Under the pieces are notes generated by a model, which was not told the origin of the DNA, made no database searches, and worked only from the letters and a program-made list of their open reading frames with translations. Of a DNA stretch of 64,000 nt, positions 52,957 to 61,465 are shown piece after piece. Source of the stretch: Roseibium salinum. GTDB lineage: Bacteria; Pseudomonadota; Alphaproteobacteria; Rhizobiales; Stappiaceae. Position numbers and translations under genes: made by a program. Position 1 is the first letter of the stretch, and each line of letters opens with the position of its first letter. The stretch lies in contig NZ_JAPEVI010000001.1 of NCBI RefSeq assembly GCF_026240905.1, positions 372,001-436,000 on the forward strand, read 5' to 3'.

Positions 52957-53640
52957 TCAAATCCGGTCGGTGTCTTCCACGCGGCATTTTAGGGACTCGC
53001 GGCCCTTGGGGCTCAAGGCATAGACCCCGCGCGCCACGCGTTCGAACCACCCGTAATGATCGTCGGTCATCATTCGCGTTGCGCGGCCGACACCGGTGGC
53101 TTTCGCCACATCCGCCCCGCGGCTGGGACCGTTGGCCTCCAGATGCTCGGCACAGCGGATGGCATCCTGGCGATAGGCAGTTACCAGGGAGACGCGTGTC
53201 GAGCCGCCCACGTTCGGGTCGCCGACGCGGCGCGAGAATTCTTTCAGCAGCCGGTCCCTGCGCAGCTTGGACTTGCGCGGTGCGTAGGGCGCGGGGTCGA
53301 GATGAATCTCGACGAAGCCATCGGACAACCTGACGGTGATCACTCCAAGACCTAGCCGCCGGGCGAGCATGAGGTTGCTCTTGAGCGCTTGCTGAAAACG
53401 CCGCCCGGTCCCCCGTGCCACCGCAACATAGACCGCATCGGTCATCGATTGACGCGCGATGGCCTGGTGGAAAAGGCTTAAGGAGAACCCGGTTTTCAAT
53501 TCGACGATCACCGGGTCGGCGTCGCCGCGGCAGGCGACTAGGTCTGCGGCCCCCACCTCGGCCTTCACGTCGTAGCCCTGCCCGATGAGGAAAGCCTTGA
53601 CCGGCGGATAGAGTTCGGTTTCCAGAATGCGCCCCATCAA
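52957..53640 (-). CDS. DUF2161-family protein with PD-(D/E)XK nuclease-like core
   Basis: 227 residues. The N-terminal half has the nuclease-like pattern ETELYPPVKAFLIGQGYDVKAEVGAADLVACRGDADPVIVELKTGF, with D in GAADLV and E-x-K in VELKTG. The second half (about 130-227) is a winged-helix-like segment (RGADVAKATGVGRATRMMTDDHYGWFERVARGVYALSPKG). This fits DUF2161. The role is unknown; restriction or repair links for related folds are only suggestive. It stands alone and does not match the metabolic neighbours. Confidence 0.85.
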   Translation of the reverse strand: MMGRILETELYPPVKAFLIGQGYDVKAEVGAADLVACRGDADPVIVELKTGFSLSLFHQAIARQSMTDAVYVAVARGTGRRFQQALKSNLMLARRLGLGVITVRLSDGFVEIHLDPAPYAPRKSKLRRDRLLKEFSRRVGDPNVGGSTRVSLVTAYRQDAIRCAEHLEANGPSRGADVAKATGVGRATRMMTDDHYGWFERVARGVYALSPKGRESLKCRVEDTDRI

Positions 53641-54118
53641 GACAGTCTATGCGGGAAGCATGACCCGGACAATCGGCCGGCGCCGCGTACAGGCAGCGGT
53701 CCACGGTTTCCTGAAAATGGCGGATGGGCTTCAGTCTGACAGGTTCCCACCCCTGCCCTCAAGTCCGATGCGGCTGTATTTACTGCACGCAACTGCACGC
53801 AACATTCGGCTTCGGGACGGTGAAAGGGCGGCGCGCCCGTTTGTGGTGCCGGTGGAACCCTTGCGGAAATGGCACCGCACAGGCACTGCAGGCGTCCCTT
53901 CCGTCGATTGTGAACGCCATGCCGGTCTTCAGAGGCTGGCGACAGGCCCATCAAGAAGCTGAACTGGCTAAGCTTTTTCGGTTCGTGAAAAAATTCGTTG
54001 ACAAAAAATGACAGCGCTATCATGACAGCGCTATCATTGGCCGATGCCCTACGCATTGAGCGACGTCTGGTGGACGGGATGGCGTAGCCGGCCAAACACA
54101 GAGAAAGAACAAAGTCCC
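53641..54118. other. Intergenic region with tandem operator
   Basis: About 480 bases between the DUF2161 start and the LysR start. It contains a 10-base tandem repeat, ACTGCACGCA twice (53782-53801), and the tandem palindrome at 54009-54036 with TTGACA at 53998-54003. No gene with a ribosome site or family match was found. Confidence 0.5.
54009..54036. promoter_or_regulatory. Tandem LacI-type operators upstream of the LysR gene
   Basis: TGACAGCGCTATCA (54009-54022) abuts an identical copy (54023-54036). The upstream bases (GTGAAAAAATTCG, then TTGACA) resemble the minus-strand importer promoter at 49800, so the whole promoter-operator block seems duplicated. It would put the LysR gene, and perhaps the genes beyond, under the same LacI regulator. 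Confidence 0.75.
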
Positions 54119-55036
54119 ATGGAAAGCCGTTGGCTGGAAGACTTCCTGAGCCTGGTCGATACCCGCAATTTTTCGCGATCGGCTGAGGCGCGCTACACGA
54201 CGCAGCCTGCCTTCAGCCGGCGGATCAAGAGCCTGGAGGAATGGGTGGGGGCGCAGTTGTTCAATCGGGCGACGCAGCCGATCTCACTCACGCCTTCGGG
54301 GGAGCGGTTTCGTCAGGTCGCGGAAGACGTGCTTCGCCGTCTTTACCAGGGGCGCGAAGATTCACGCAGAATTGGAGATGCCTCGCTCCACACCATCCGG
54401 TTCTCAGCAACCCACAGCCTGTCGCTGAACTTCTTTCCCGGTTGGTTGCGCAAGATCGAGACGAAGAGCCACACCTTCAACACGCGCCTCGATACCGTGC
54501 AGTTCAAGGAGTGCATCCAGATGCTTCTGCGCGGCGATTGTCATTTCGTCCTCAGCTACACCCATTCGGCGATCCCTATGAACCTTTCTTCCGACAATTT
54601 CGTCGGCAAGGTGGTGCTGCGGGACAGGCTCGTCCCGGTGACGCTTCCCGACTCGTCGGGCCAGCCGATCGACCGCCTTCCAGGCACGGAAGACGAACCG
54701 GTGCACTACCTGGCCTACTCCGAAACGTCCGCAATCGGCCAGGTCGTCGAACAGTTGATTGCAAATATGGGTGAGCCGGTGCACCTCAATCGGGTGTTCG
54801 TTTCTCACATGGCAGCAGTACTCAAGCCGATGAGTTCCGAAGGACGCGGAACGGCCTGGCTGCCCGAAAGCCACATTCAGACCGATCTGGCCGAAGGGTC
54901 ACTCGTGCTGGCGGGTGACGAAAAATGGTTCATCCCCATCGACATACGACTCATCCGGTCGAAGGATCCGCTGCCGCTGACATCGGAAGAGTTCTGGTCG
55001 CTGATCGAAACGGACGAGGATTCGGATTGGGGCTGA
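54119..55036 (+). CDS. LysR-family transcriptional regulator
   Basis: 305 residues from ATG 54119 (MESRWLEDFLSLVDTRNFSRSA). The helix-turn-helix is typical: FSRSAEARYTTQPAFSRRIKSLEEWVGAQLFNR, followed by the TPSGERF wing. The effector domain starts IRFSATHSLSLNFFPGWL. The first residues resemble HypT-type LysR proteins. The TRAP operon converges on it from the right. The tandem palindrome 83 bases upstream suggests control by the sugar-acid LacI regulator. Confidence 0.93.
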   Translation: MESRWLEDFLSLVDTRNFSRSAEARYTTQPAFSRRIKSLEEWVGAQLFNRATQPISLTPSGERFRQVAEDVLRRLYQGREDSRRIGDASLHTIRFSATHSLSLNFFPGWLRKIETKSHTFNTRLDTVQFKECIQMLLRGDCHFVLSYTHSAIPMNLSSDNFVGKVVLRDRLVPVTLPDSSGQPIDRLPGTEDEPVHYLAYSETSAIGQVVEQLIANMGEPVHLNRVFVSHMAAVLKPMSSEGRGTAWLPESHIQTDLAEGSLVLAGDEKWFIPIDIRLIRSKDPLPLTSEEFWSLIETDEDSDWG

Positions 55037-55090
55037 TGCGGGGCCTGTACCGGCCAAGCTCGAGCGTTGCGGTCCAGGATCTCGTCGTTG

Positions 55091-55125
55091 CCAATCTTGC
55101 CGTGCTGCGTGCCCGGGAAGATTGG
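55091..55125. terminator. Hairpin between convergent LysR and TRAP genes
   Basis: CCAATCTT (55091-55098) pairs with AAGATTGG (55118-55125), extended by GCC/GGG. It sits between two convergent stops and may end transcription from either side, but neither strand has a strong T-run. Confidence 0.4.
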
Positions 55126-55178
55126 CGCGGGCAAACCATCCATAACGAGTGGCTCCTTCAATTTTATGGGGCCATACC

Positions 55179-56450
55179 CTAACGCAGAAGCGTCGGCAGA
55201 AACGACGAGAGGTCGGGGAACAGGATCAGCAGGACGACCACGCAGATCTCTGCGAAAAGAAACGGCAGAACCGCCCGCACGATCGGAGTGACCGGACTAT
55301 CCGCGATCCGGCAAGCGACGAAGAGACAGACGCCAACGGGCGGCGTGATCAGGCCGAGCGTCAACGTCAGGATGATGACCATGGCCAGCTGAAGCGGATC
55401 GATCGCCATTCCCGCGGTCACCGGCATGAGCATGGGAACCAGCAGCACGATCGCCGCACCTGGTTCGAGGAAGGTTCCCACGACGAGCAGGATTGCCATC
55501 AGCGCCAGCAGGAAGAGTGTCGGGTTGCCCTGGAAGAACTGGGCGAATGCATTGACCCACGTCGCGATGCCGCCGACCGTCAGCACATAGGACATCACCG
55601 TCGCCGCCGCTATGATCAGGTAAATCGTGGCGGTGATCCGGGCACTGCGCTTCAGGGCGCTCCAGAAACTTGCAAGATCGATGCTTCGGAAGACGAAGAC
55701 CGAGATAAGCAGCGCATAAAGAACCGCGACGCCTCCGGCCTCGGTCGCTGTAAATATGCCCAGAAGCGTTCCCAGCACGATGAGGGCCGGAAGTCCCATA
55801 ACCAGCAGCCCGTCCCGAACCAGGGTCCCCAGTTCGCCCGGTTCAATTCGCGTGTCGGACTTCGGCAACCGTCCGCCGCGTGCCTGGAACCGGATCACGG
55901 CCGCCATCGAGCCCGCCATCAGCAACCCGGGAACGATGCCTGCGACAAAAAGATCGATTACGGATTGCCGGGTCACCGCGGCGTAGATGATCATGATGAC
56001 CGATGGCGGAATGATCGGCCCAATGATCGACGAGGCGATCGTTACCGCCGCGGCGTAATGCTTGCTGTAGCCTTCTTCCGGCATGCCCTTGATGAAGATT
56101 TGCCCCAGGGCCGCGGTGTCGGCCACGGCAGCCCCGGAAATGCCGGCAAACAACACCGAGGACGACACGTTTGCATAGGCTGTTGCTCCCGGCACGCCGC
56201 GCGTCAGGAGACCGGCCAGCCGGATCAGGCGTGTCGTGATCCCGCCCCGGTTCATGATCTCGCCTGCAAGGATGTAGAATGGCGCCGCAAGAAGAACGAA
56301 ATTGTCCATGCCGGTGAACAGCCGCGTCGGTACGGTCACCAGGTCAAGGTCGAGAGCCCACAGGCCGAATGCCCCTGAGATACCCAGGGCAAATACGATC
56401 GGAACACCGGCGATCAGCAGCAGAACGAAAGCGATGGACATTGCGATCAT
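55179..56450 (-). CDS. TRAP transporter large permease (DctM type)
   Basis: 423 residues from ATG 56450, overlapping the DctQ stop by 4 bases; the frame extends upstream but without membrane character. About twelve membrane segments, with DctM motifs: FALGISGAFGLWALD, LLAAPFYILAGEIMNRGGI, SSVLFAGISGAAVADTAALG, IIGPIIPPSVIMIIYAA and GLITPPVGVCLFVACRIA. It is the Na+-coupled channel of the importer. Confidence 0.95.
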   Translation of the reverse strand: MIAMSIAFVLLLIAGVPIVFALGISGAFGLWALDLDLVTVPTRLFTGMDNFVLLAAPFYILAGEIMNRGGITTRLIRLAGLLTRGVPGATAYANVSSSVLFAGISGAAVADTAALGQIFIKGMPEEGYSKHYAAAVTIASSIIGPIIPPSVIMIIYAAVTRQSVIDLFVAGIVPGLLMAGSMAAVIRFQARGGRLPKSDTRIEPGELGTLVRDGLLVMGLPALIVLGTLLGIFTATEAGGVAVLYALLISVFVFRSIDLASFWSALKRSARITATIYLIIAAATVMSYVLTVGGIATWVNAFAQFFQGNPTLFLLALMAILLVVGTFLEPGAAIVLLVPMLMPVTAGMAIDPLQLAMVIILTLTLGLITPPVGVCLFVACRIADSPVTPIVRAVLPFLFAEICVVVLLILFPDLSSFLPTLLR

Positions 56451-56953
56451 GCGAGGGGATCCTTGGTCTCGATTTCGTCCGTCAGGCTCTCCGGCAGGAG
56501 TATCAGGATGATCGACTTTATGAACATGAGTGCCGCTCCCACCGGGATGGCGAGATAGGGGAAGGTCATCGGGACCCGCACCGATGGCGAGACTTGGCGG
56601 AAATTCTTGATTGCGGCAGGAATACCCTCCCACATCAGCAGCACGCAGAAGGCTGCGATGCAGCTTAGGACCAGCAGTCTGCGAAGCCGTTTCAACCTTT
56701 CAGGCGCACGGGCGCCAAGCAGATCGATCGCCATGTGTTCGTTGCGCAGGAGCGCCGCGCTCCCAGCCAGCATGACCATCCATGTCGTGGCGTAGCGCAT
56801 CGTCTCCTCGGTCCAGGACAGCGGATCGACGAGGACATAGCGGAAGAAGACCTGCGAAAGATTCATCGCGATCACGGCCAGCAGCAACAGAGCAGAGATG
56901 ATCTCCACGCCATGCATCAAGCTCATGCCGAAGCGAAACAGAAACGGTTTCAT
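56447..56953 (-). CDS. TRAP transporter small permease (DctQ type)
   Basis: 168 residues, four membrane segments. Family motifs are NLSQVFFRYVLVDPLSWTEETMRYATTWMVMLAGSAALLRNEHMAID, followed by two more helices. It links the binding protein to the DctM channel. The gap to the binding-protein gene upstream is 148 bases. Confidence 0.94.
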   Translation of the reverse strand: MKPFLFRFGMSLMHGVEIISALLLLAVIAMNLSQVFFRYVLVDPLSWTEETMRYATTWMVMLAGSAALLRNEHMAIDLLGARAPERLKRLRRLLVLSCIAAFCVLLMWEGIPAAIKNFRQVSPSVRVPMTFPYLAIPVGAALMFIKSIILILLPESLTDEIETKDPLA

Positions 56954-57101
56954 TTATCATCCTGCTGGTTTCGAATGCGCGGCAACCGTTCAATTTGGGC
57001 TGGCCGCCCCGAGGAGAGTTCGGGGCGGCTGTTGGCACAGGATTGGGACCGTCGTGTCATACTGAACAAGAGTCCCATTCGGGGTACCCGCCGGCGCCTG
57101 A

Positions 57102-58127
57102 TCAACGGCCGTAGAGCGCGGCCTCATGCTCTTTCGCCGTTTCAAGAAGGCTCTGGACGAGTTCCGCGCCCACCTGTTCGCGCAGGTACTCCAGCACGGG
57201 CTCCTGCGAGACAGCGGCGAACGCATCCTTTTCGGCCATTGTCGTCATGTGCACTTCGACGCCCTTCTCGCGGATGAGGTCGATGTACTTCTTCGCGCCG
57301 GCCAGTTTTTGCGTGTTCTCGACCCGTGCCGCCAGCGTTGCGGCTTCGAGAACGATGGCTTTCTGGTCGTCGGTCAGACCCTCAAAGAAGGTGTCACTGA
57401 TGATGTAGGCATGCACGCCGAGGATATGCTCGTCGGTGGACATGTATTTCTGCACATCCATCAGATTGTAGTCATAGTTGACCTGTGCCGGGTTTTCCTG
57501 CCCGTCGATAACACCCTGTTTCGCGGCCATGATGATCTCGGAACCCGGCATCGGTGTCGCCGCGGCACCAAAGGACTCGACAAACCGGATAAAGACCGGA
57601 CTTTCCATGACACGCATCTTGAGGCCCTTCAGATCTTCGGGCGTCCGGATCGGATGAACGTTGTTCGTAAAGTCGCGGAACCCGTTCTCACCCCAGGACA
57701 TGACGCGGATTCCGGTCTCCTTTCGCATGTCTTCGGCCAGTTCACCGAAGAACGGGCTGTCGAAGACCGACCAGGCATGCACCGAAGACTTGAACAGGTA
57801 GGGGATCGACAGGACCTGGATATCCTCGTAGAAGCCGGCAAGTGCGCCGGTGTCAACGAGGCAGACCTCGACCGCACCCTGCTGAACCTGCTCGGCGCAG
57901 GCACGCTCTGCTCCAAGCTGAGCACTCGGGAACAGGTCGACAGTGATTGCACCTTCGGTCTTGTATTCGACGTGGTTCTTGAAAGCGAGGAGTGCATTCC
58001 ACTCCGGATTGTCGCCCTGGGGCGCATTCATGCCGAACTTGATCTTTTCTGCGGCGACCGCGCTGCCGGCGGCCAGTGTGGCCGCGAACGCGACAACTGA
58101 AATCGCACCTTTCAACATCCGTTTCAT
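57102..58127 (-). CDS. TRAP transporter substrate-binding protein (DctP type)
   Basis: 341 residues. Signal peptide about 1-26 (LAAGSAVAAEK). DctP fold with IKFGMNAPQGDNPEWNALLAF, LFPSAQLGAERACAEQVQQGAVEVCLVD, GLKMRVMESPVFIRFVESFGAAATPMPGSEIIMAAKQGVIDGQENP (the carboxylate-binding Arg is in KMRVMES) and QKYMSTDEHILGVHAYIIS. This points to an organic-acid ligand. It is upstream of dctQM and downstream of the M81 gene in the same direction. Confidence 0.95.
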   Translation of the reverse strand: MKRMLKGAISVVAFAATLAAGSAVAAEKIKFGMNAPQGDNPEWNALLAFKNHVEYKTEGAITVDLFPSAQLGAERACAEQVQQGAVEVCLVDTGALAGFYEDIQVLSIPYLFKSSVHAWSVFDSPFFGELAEDMRKETGIRVMSWGENGFRDFTNNVHPIRTPEDLKGLKMRVMESPVFIRFVESFGAAATPMPGSEIIMAAKQGVIDGQENPAQVNYDYNLMDVQKYMSTDEHILGVHAYIISDTFFEGLTDDQKAIVLEAATLAARVENTQKLAGAKKYIDLIREKGVEVHMTTMAEKDAFAAVSQEPVLEYLREQVGAELVQSLLETAKEHEAALYGR

Positions 58128-58241
58128 GTCTTACTTTCCTTTCTCTGGAGCTCACTTTTGGTCAGTGATTCTATTGTTCAGTGCCCGGGCGACCTGACCG
58201 CACATCTTCAAGTGCGGTGAAAACCGTGCACCGGCATTCCG

Positions 58242-59778
58242 TCACAGGTCTTCGGGCACGTGCCATTCCACCTCTGCATCCAGAGGAAAGATCGGACGGC
58301 GGAAGTTCCTGAAATCGAACCGGTTCAGGATTGGAGAGGTCAGGCCGGGGACATCCACTTCGATGACCTGATCGGGACCGTAGAACTCGTCAAATCCGGC
58401 TCGAAAATGTCCGCGGGACTTGACGACGGCGGCCCGCGCCGCCCCGATGTCGATTCCCATCATTTCGAAGAAGATCGGATCAGCGCACTGGTTCCGGATC
58501 GAGATCACGACAACCTGGATTCCACCCAAGTCCAGCAGGACCGATCTTCCGAGGTTCATCCGGCGGCCTGCGTAAAATCCCCTGCGCCCGACGCAATCGC
58601 CATCGCGAATGCACAGGACACGTGCTTCGGCTACGAACCTTCTTGAGAACGAGATCCGGCTGGATCCGATTGAAGATCGCCGTGAAGCGCGCGCCCTCCC
58701 CGAGTTCGGCGGCCTCTGTGGCCAGAGCCGGGTCATTGATGACACCGACAATCACGCCCGTTGCTTTGGCGGCATGCAGAGCCTCGAGGATCCACATTGT
58801 GTTGCCGTTGCCGCCACCGCCGGGATTGTCGGAAACGTCCGCCAGGGCAACGGCTGGAAGATCCGGGTCGCGCGCCACTTCGAGCACACGGTTGACTGCC
58901 TCTTCGAGCGAGGTCAGCGCCGGGACGAACCGCTTGTGCTGAGACCATGCCATTTCCGCAATTTTTCTAGCCACGTCCTGGGCGGTGCCATTGGCACTCC
59001 GCGCAGTCACTATGATCGCCAACCCGTTCTTTGCAGTATCGGAATAGGCAAATCCGCCCAGGATCGACACATTGATAATGTCGTCATCCAGAAACCCCTG
59101 GCCATAGGTGACGATATCGGCATAGGGGCCGCGTTCGGTCAGCAGCGTGACGGTCGGTGGTGACACGGGGAGCCGGATGAAGGCGACATCCGGTTTCATT
59201 CCGCGAAGCAGGTCATGGAGAATGACCGCGGCGTCCTTGCCGCGCGCCAGCATGTCGACATGCGGATTGGTCTGATAGGAAACAATCGCATCGACCGAAC
59301 GAACCATCTCTTCAGAAACGTTTCCATGAAGATCGAGCGTGGCGACGACCGGAACCTCGGCCCCGACGATGGACCGGACCATTGCGAAGATCTCGCCATC
59401 GGGGTCGTCCGATTCCGTAGTGATCATCGCGCCATGGTTCGAGATGTAGACCCCGTCCAGCGGTCCTGCGGCCTCGAGCCGGTCGCGCATTTCCTTCAAT
59501 GTCGTTTCGAAGAACCTGTGGTCCAAAGGCCCGCCCGCCTCGACCAGACCGACCAGGATGGGAACCGGGGTCCACCCTCCGCTGTGGTCCATCTGCCAGG
59601 CAAAGCCGCGAATTTCGGTCGGGATTCCGGGATCGTTGCTGTGCAAGTCCTCGATGATCTCGTCACCGGCCAGAAAGACCCGGTTCAGGAAATCCTCTTC
59701 CGTAGTTACGGGGGCGAATCTATTGCTTTCCAGCATCAGGCCTAGGATCGCAATTCGCGGCTGGGAAGGGTCTTGCAT
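58242..59778 (-). pseudogene. M81-family metallopeptidase (MlrC-like), frameshifted
   Basis: Two frames make one M81 protein of about 511 residues, near the family's usual length. The N-terminal frame starts at ATG 59778 (MQDPSQPRIAILGLMLESNRFAPV) and carries the metal motifs GVYISNHGAMITTE, VVATLDLHGNVSEEM and SDNPGGGGNGNTMWIL. The C-terminal frame resumes as SFSRRFVAEARVLCI and continues VGRRGFYAGRRMNLG, VVISIRNQCADPIFFEMMGID and KSRGHFRAGFDEFY to the stop at 58242. The switch falls near 58650-58657 (coding GATCTCG); removing one base there restores the frame. Unlike the other two breaks it is not in a long homopolymer. Related MlrC acts on a cyclic peptide; others are of unknown substrate. 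Confidence 0.87.
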
Positions 59779-60019
59779 GTCTTGAACTTCCTGTGCACTT
59801 GGTTGCCGCAAGTTAGTCGCGACGATGCACAGCCGGCCAATGCCAGGTGCGACTAGCGCGATGCACAGGAAGCATCAGGTGCCATTCGCGTGGGCAAGAC
59901 ATGCAAATGCGGCATGGACCTATTGGCAAAAGACATTCGCCACACGGCGCGCGCGCCTGATACCCCGATTGCTGTCCTCCGGACCATGAACATTGCGGGG
60001 GCATCAAGGCGAGGCAGCT

Positions 60020-61465
60020 ATGACACGGGAAATCCGCCCCTACTGGCAGAACTTCATCGACGGGAACTGGGTGGACGGCGCCGATGGCAGCCGCATCACG
60101 GTGAGCGATCCGGCGACCGGGGAACCGATCGCCGAAGTTGCCAGAGCGCTGCCTGCGGATGTGGACAAGGCCGTTGCAGCTGCGCGCCGGTGTTTTGAGA
60201 GCCGAACTCTAAAGGACATGCGCCCGAACCATCGGGGCGATTTGATGCTCGAAGTGGCGGACCAGCTTGAACACCTCGCCGACGAAATCGCCACCCTCGA
60301 GTGTTTCGACAATGGCAAGACGCTGGCGGCGGGCAGGGCTGAAGTCGCACTGACCCAGCGATACCTGAGATACTACGGCGGCATGGCTGACAAACTTGAG
60401 GGCCGTCAGATCCCGCTTGGCGACGGTCTTCTCGACTATACGCTGCATGTGCCTTACGGCGTCTCGGCCCAAATCGTGCCCTGGAACGGGCCGCTGCCCG
60501 TCGGCGCGCGGTCGGTGGCCTGCGCCATTGTGACGGGAAACACCGTCGTTTTGAAATCGCCCGAGGATTCGCCGCTCAGCCTGTTTCTGTTCGCCGAAGC
60601 CTGCGAGCGCGCCGGGGTCCCCAGCGGTGCCGTAAACATCATCTGCGGCTATGGACATGATGCAGGTGCGGCGTTGGCGGCCCACGACGACGTCGACCAC
60701 ATCGTCTTCACCGGTTCGGTCGAAACCGGAAAGAGCATCCTTCGCTCCGCCGCGGAGCGGATAATCCCCTGCATCATGGAACTGGGCGGCAAATCCGGCG
60801 GCATTGTTCATGCCGACGCCGATCTTGACCGGACGGCCGCCAGCGCAGTCCGTGGCATCTTCCACCATTCCGGCCAGATCTGTTCCGCGGGTTCCCGGCT
60901 TATCGTTCACCGCTCGATCCATGACGAGCTGATGGACAAGATCGCCGGTCTGGCCACAAAGCGCTCCGTCGGGCCGGGAATTGATGGCTGCGACATGGGC
61001 CCGCTTATCTCCGCGCGGCAGCTGGAAAAGGTCGAGAGCCTGTGCCGTGCGGGTGTCGAGGAAGGGGCGACCCTTCTGCTGGGCGGGAGCCGCGTTCCCG
61101 GGCTTCCGGGACACTTCATGAGCCCGACGATTTTCACCGGCGTCCGACCCGACATGCGGATCGCTCAGGAAGAATTCTTCGGCCCTGTTCTCGTGGTCTT
61201 GCCGTTCGATTCGCCGGAAGAGGCGATTGCCATCGCCAACGGCACCGACTACGGGCTGGCCGCGGGCGTCTACACCCGCGACCTGCGACTGGCACACTGG
61301 ACCGCCGATCGTCTCGTTGCCGGACAGGTTTACGTCAACGAATGGTGGGCCGGTGGCGTCGAGACGCCCTTCGGGGGGATGAAACGTTCGGGCTATGGAC
61401 GCGAAAAAGGCCAGGAGGCCCTGTTGGGCTACGTTCAGACCAAGAACGTCGGGATCCGTCTGTGA
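60020..61465 (+). CDS. NAD(P)-dependent aldehyde dehydrogenase
   Basis: 481 residues from ATG 60020, behind GGCGAGGCAG. ALDH-superfamily motifs: NFIDGNWVDGADGSRITVSDPATGE, PWNGPLPVGARSVACAIVTGNTVVLKSPEDSPLS, the base Glu254 in MELGGKSGG and the catalytic Cys288 in HSGQICSAGSR, with EEFFGPVLVVLPF and the C-terminal GGMKRSGYGREKGQEALLGY. The stop overlaps the GTG start of the GMC oxidoreductase gene, so the pair is translationally coupled, which suits alcohol-to-aldehyde-to-acid oxidation. Confidence 0.95.
   Translation: MTREIRPYWQNFIDGNWVDGADGSRITVSDPATGEPIAEVARALPADVDKAVAAARRCFESRTLKDMRPNHRGDLMLEVADQLEHLADEIATLECFDNGKTLAAGRAEVALTQRYLRYYGGMADKLEGRQIPLGDGLLDYTLHVPYGVSAQIVPWNGPLPVGARSVACAIVTGNTVVLKSPEDSPLSLFLFAEACERAGVPSGAVNIICGYGHDAGAALAAHDDVDHIVFTGSVETGKSILRSAAERIIPCIMELGGKSGGIVHADADLDRTAASAVRGIFHHSGQICSAGSRLIVHRSIHDELMDKIAGLATKRSVGPGIDGCDMGPLISARQLEKVESLCRAGVEEGATLLLGGSRVPGLPGHFMSPTIFTGVRPDMRIAQEEFFGPVLVVLPFDSPEEAIAIANGTDYGLAAGVYTRDLRLAHWTADRLVAGQVYVNEWWAGGVETPFGGMKRSGYGREKGQEALLGYVQTKNVGIRL

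Noticed and set aside
53782..53801. Tandem 10-base repeat as a CRISPR or iteron array
   Set aside because: Only two copies of ACTGCACGCA with no spacers or further units; it is too small to mean more than a local duplication.
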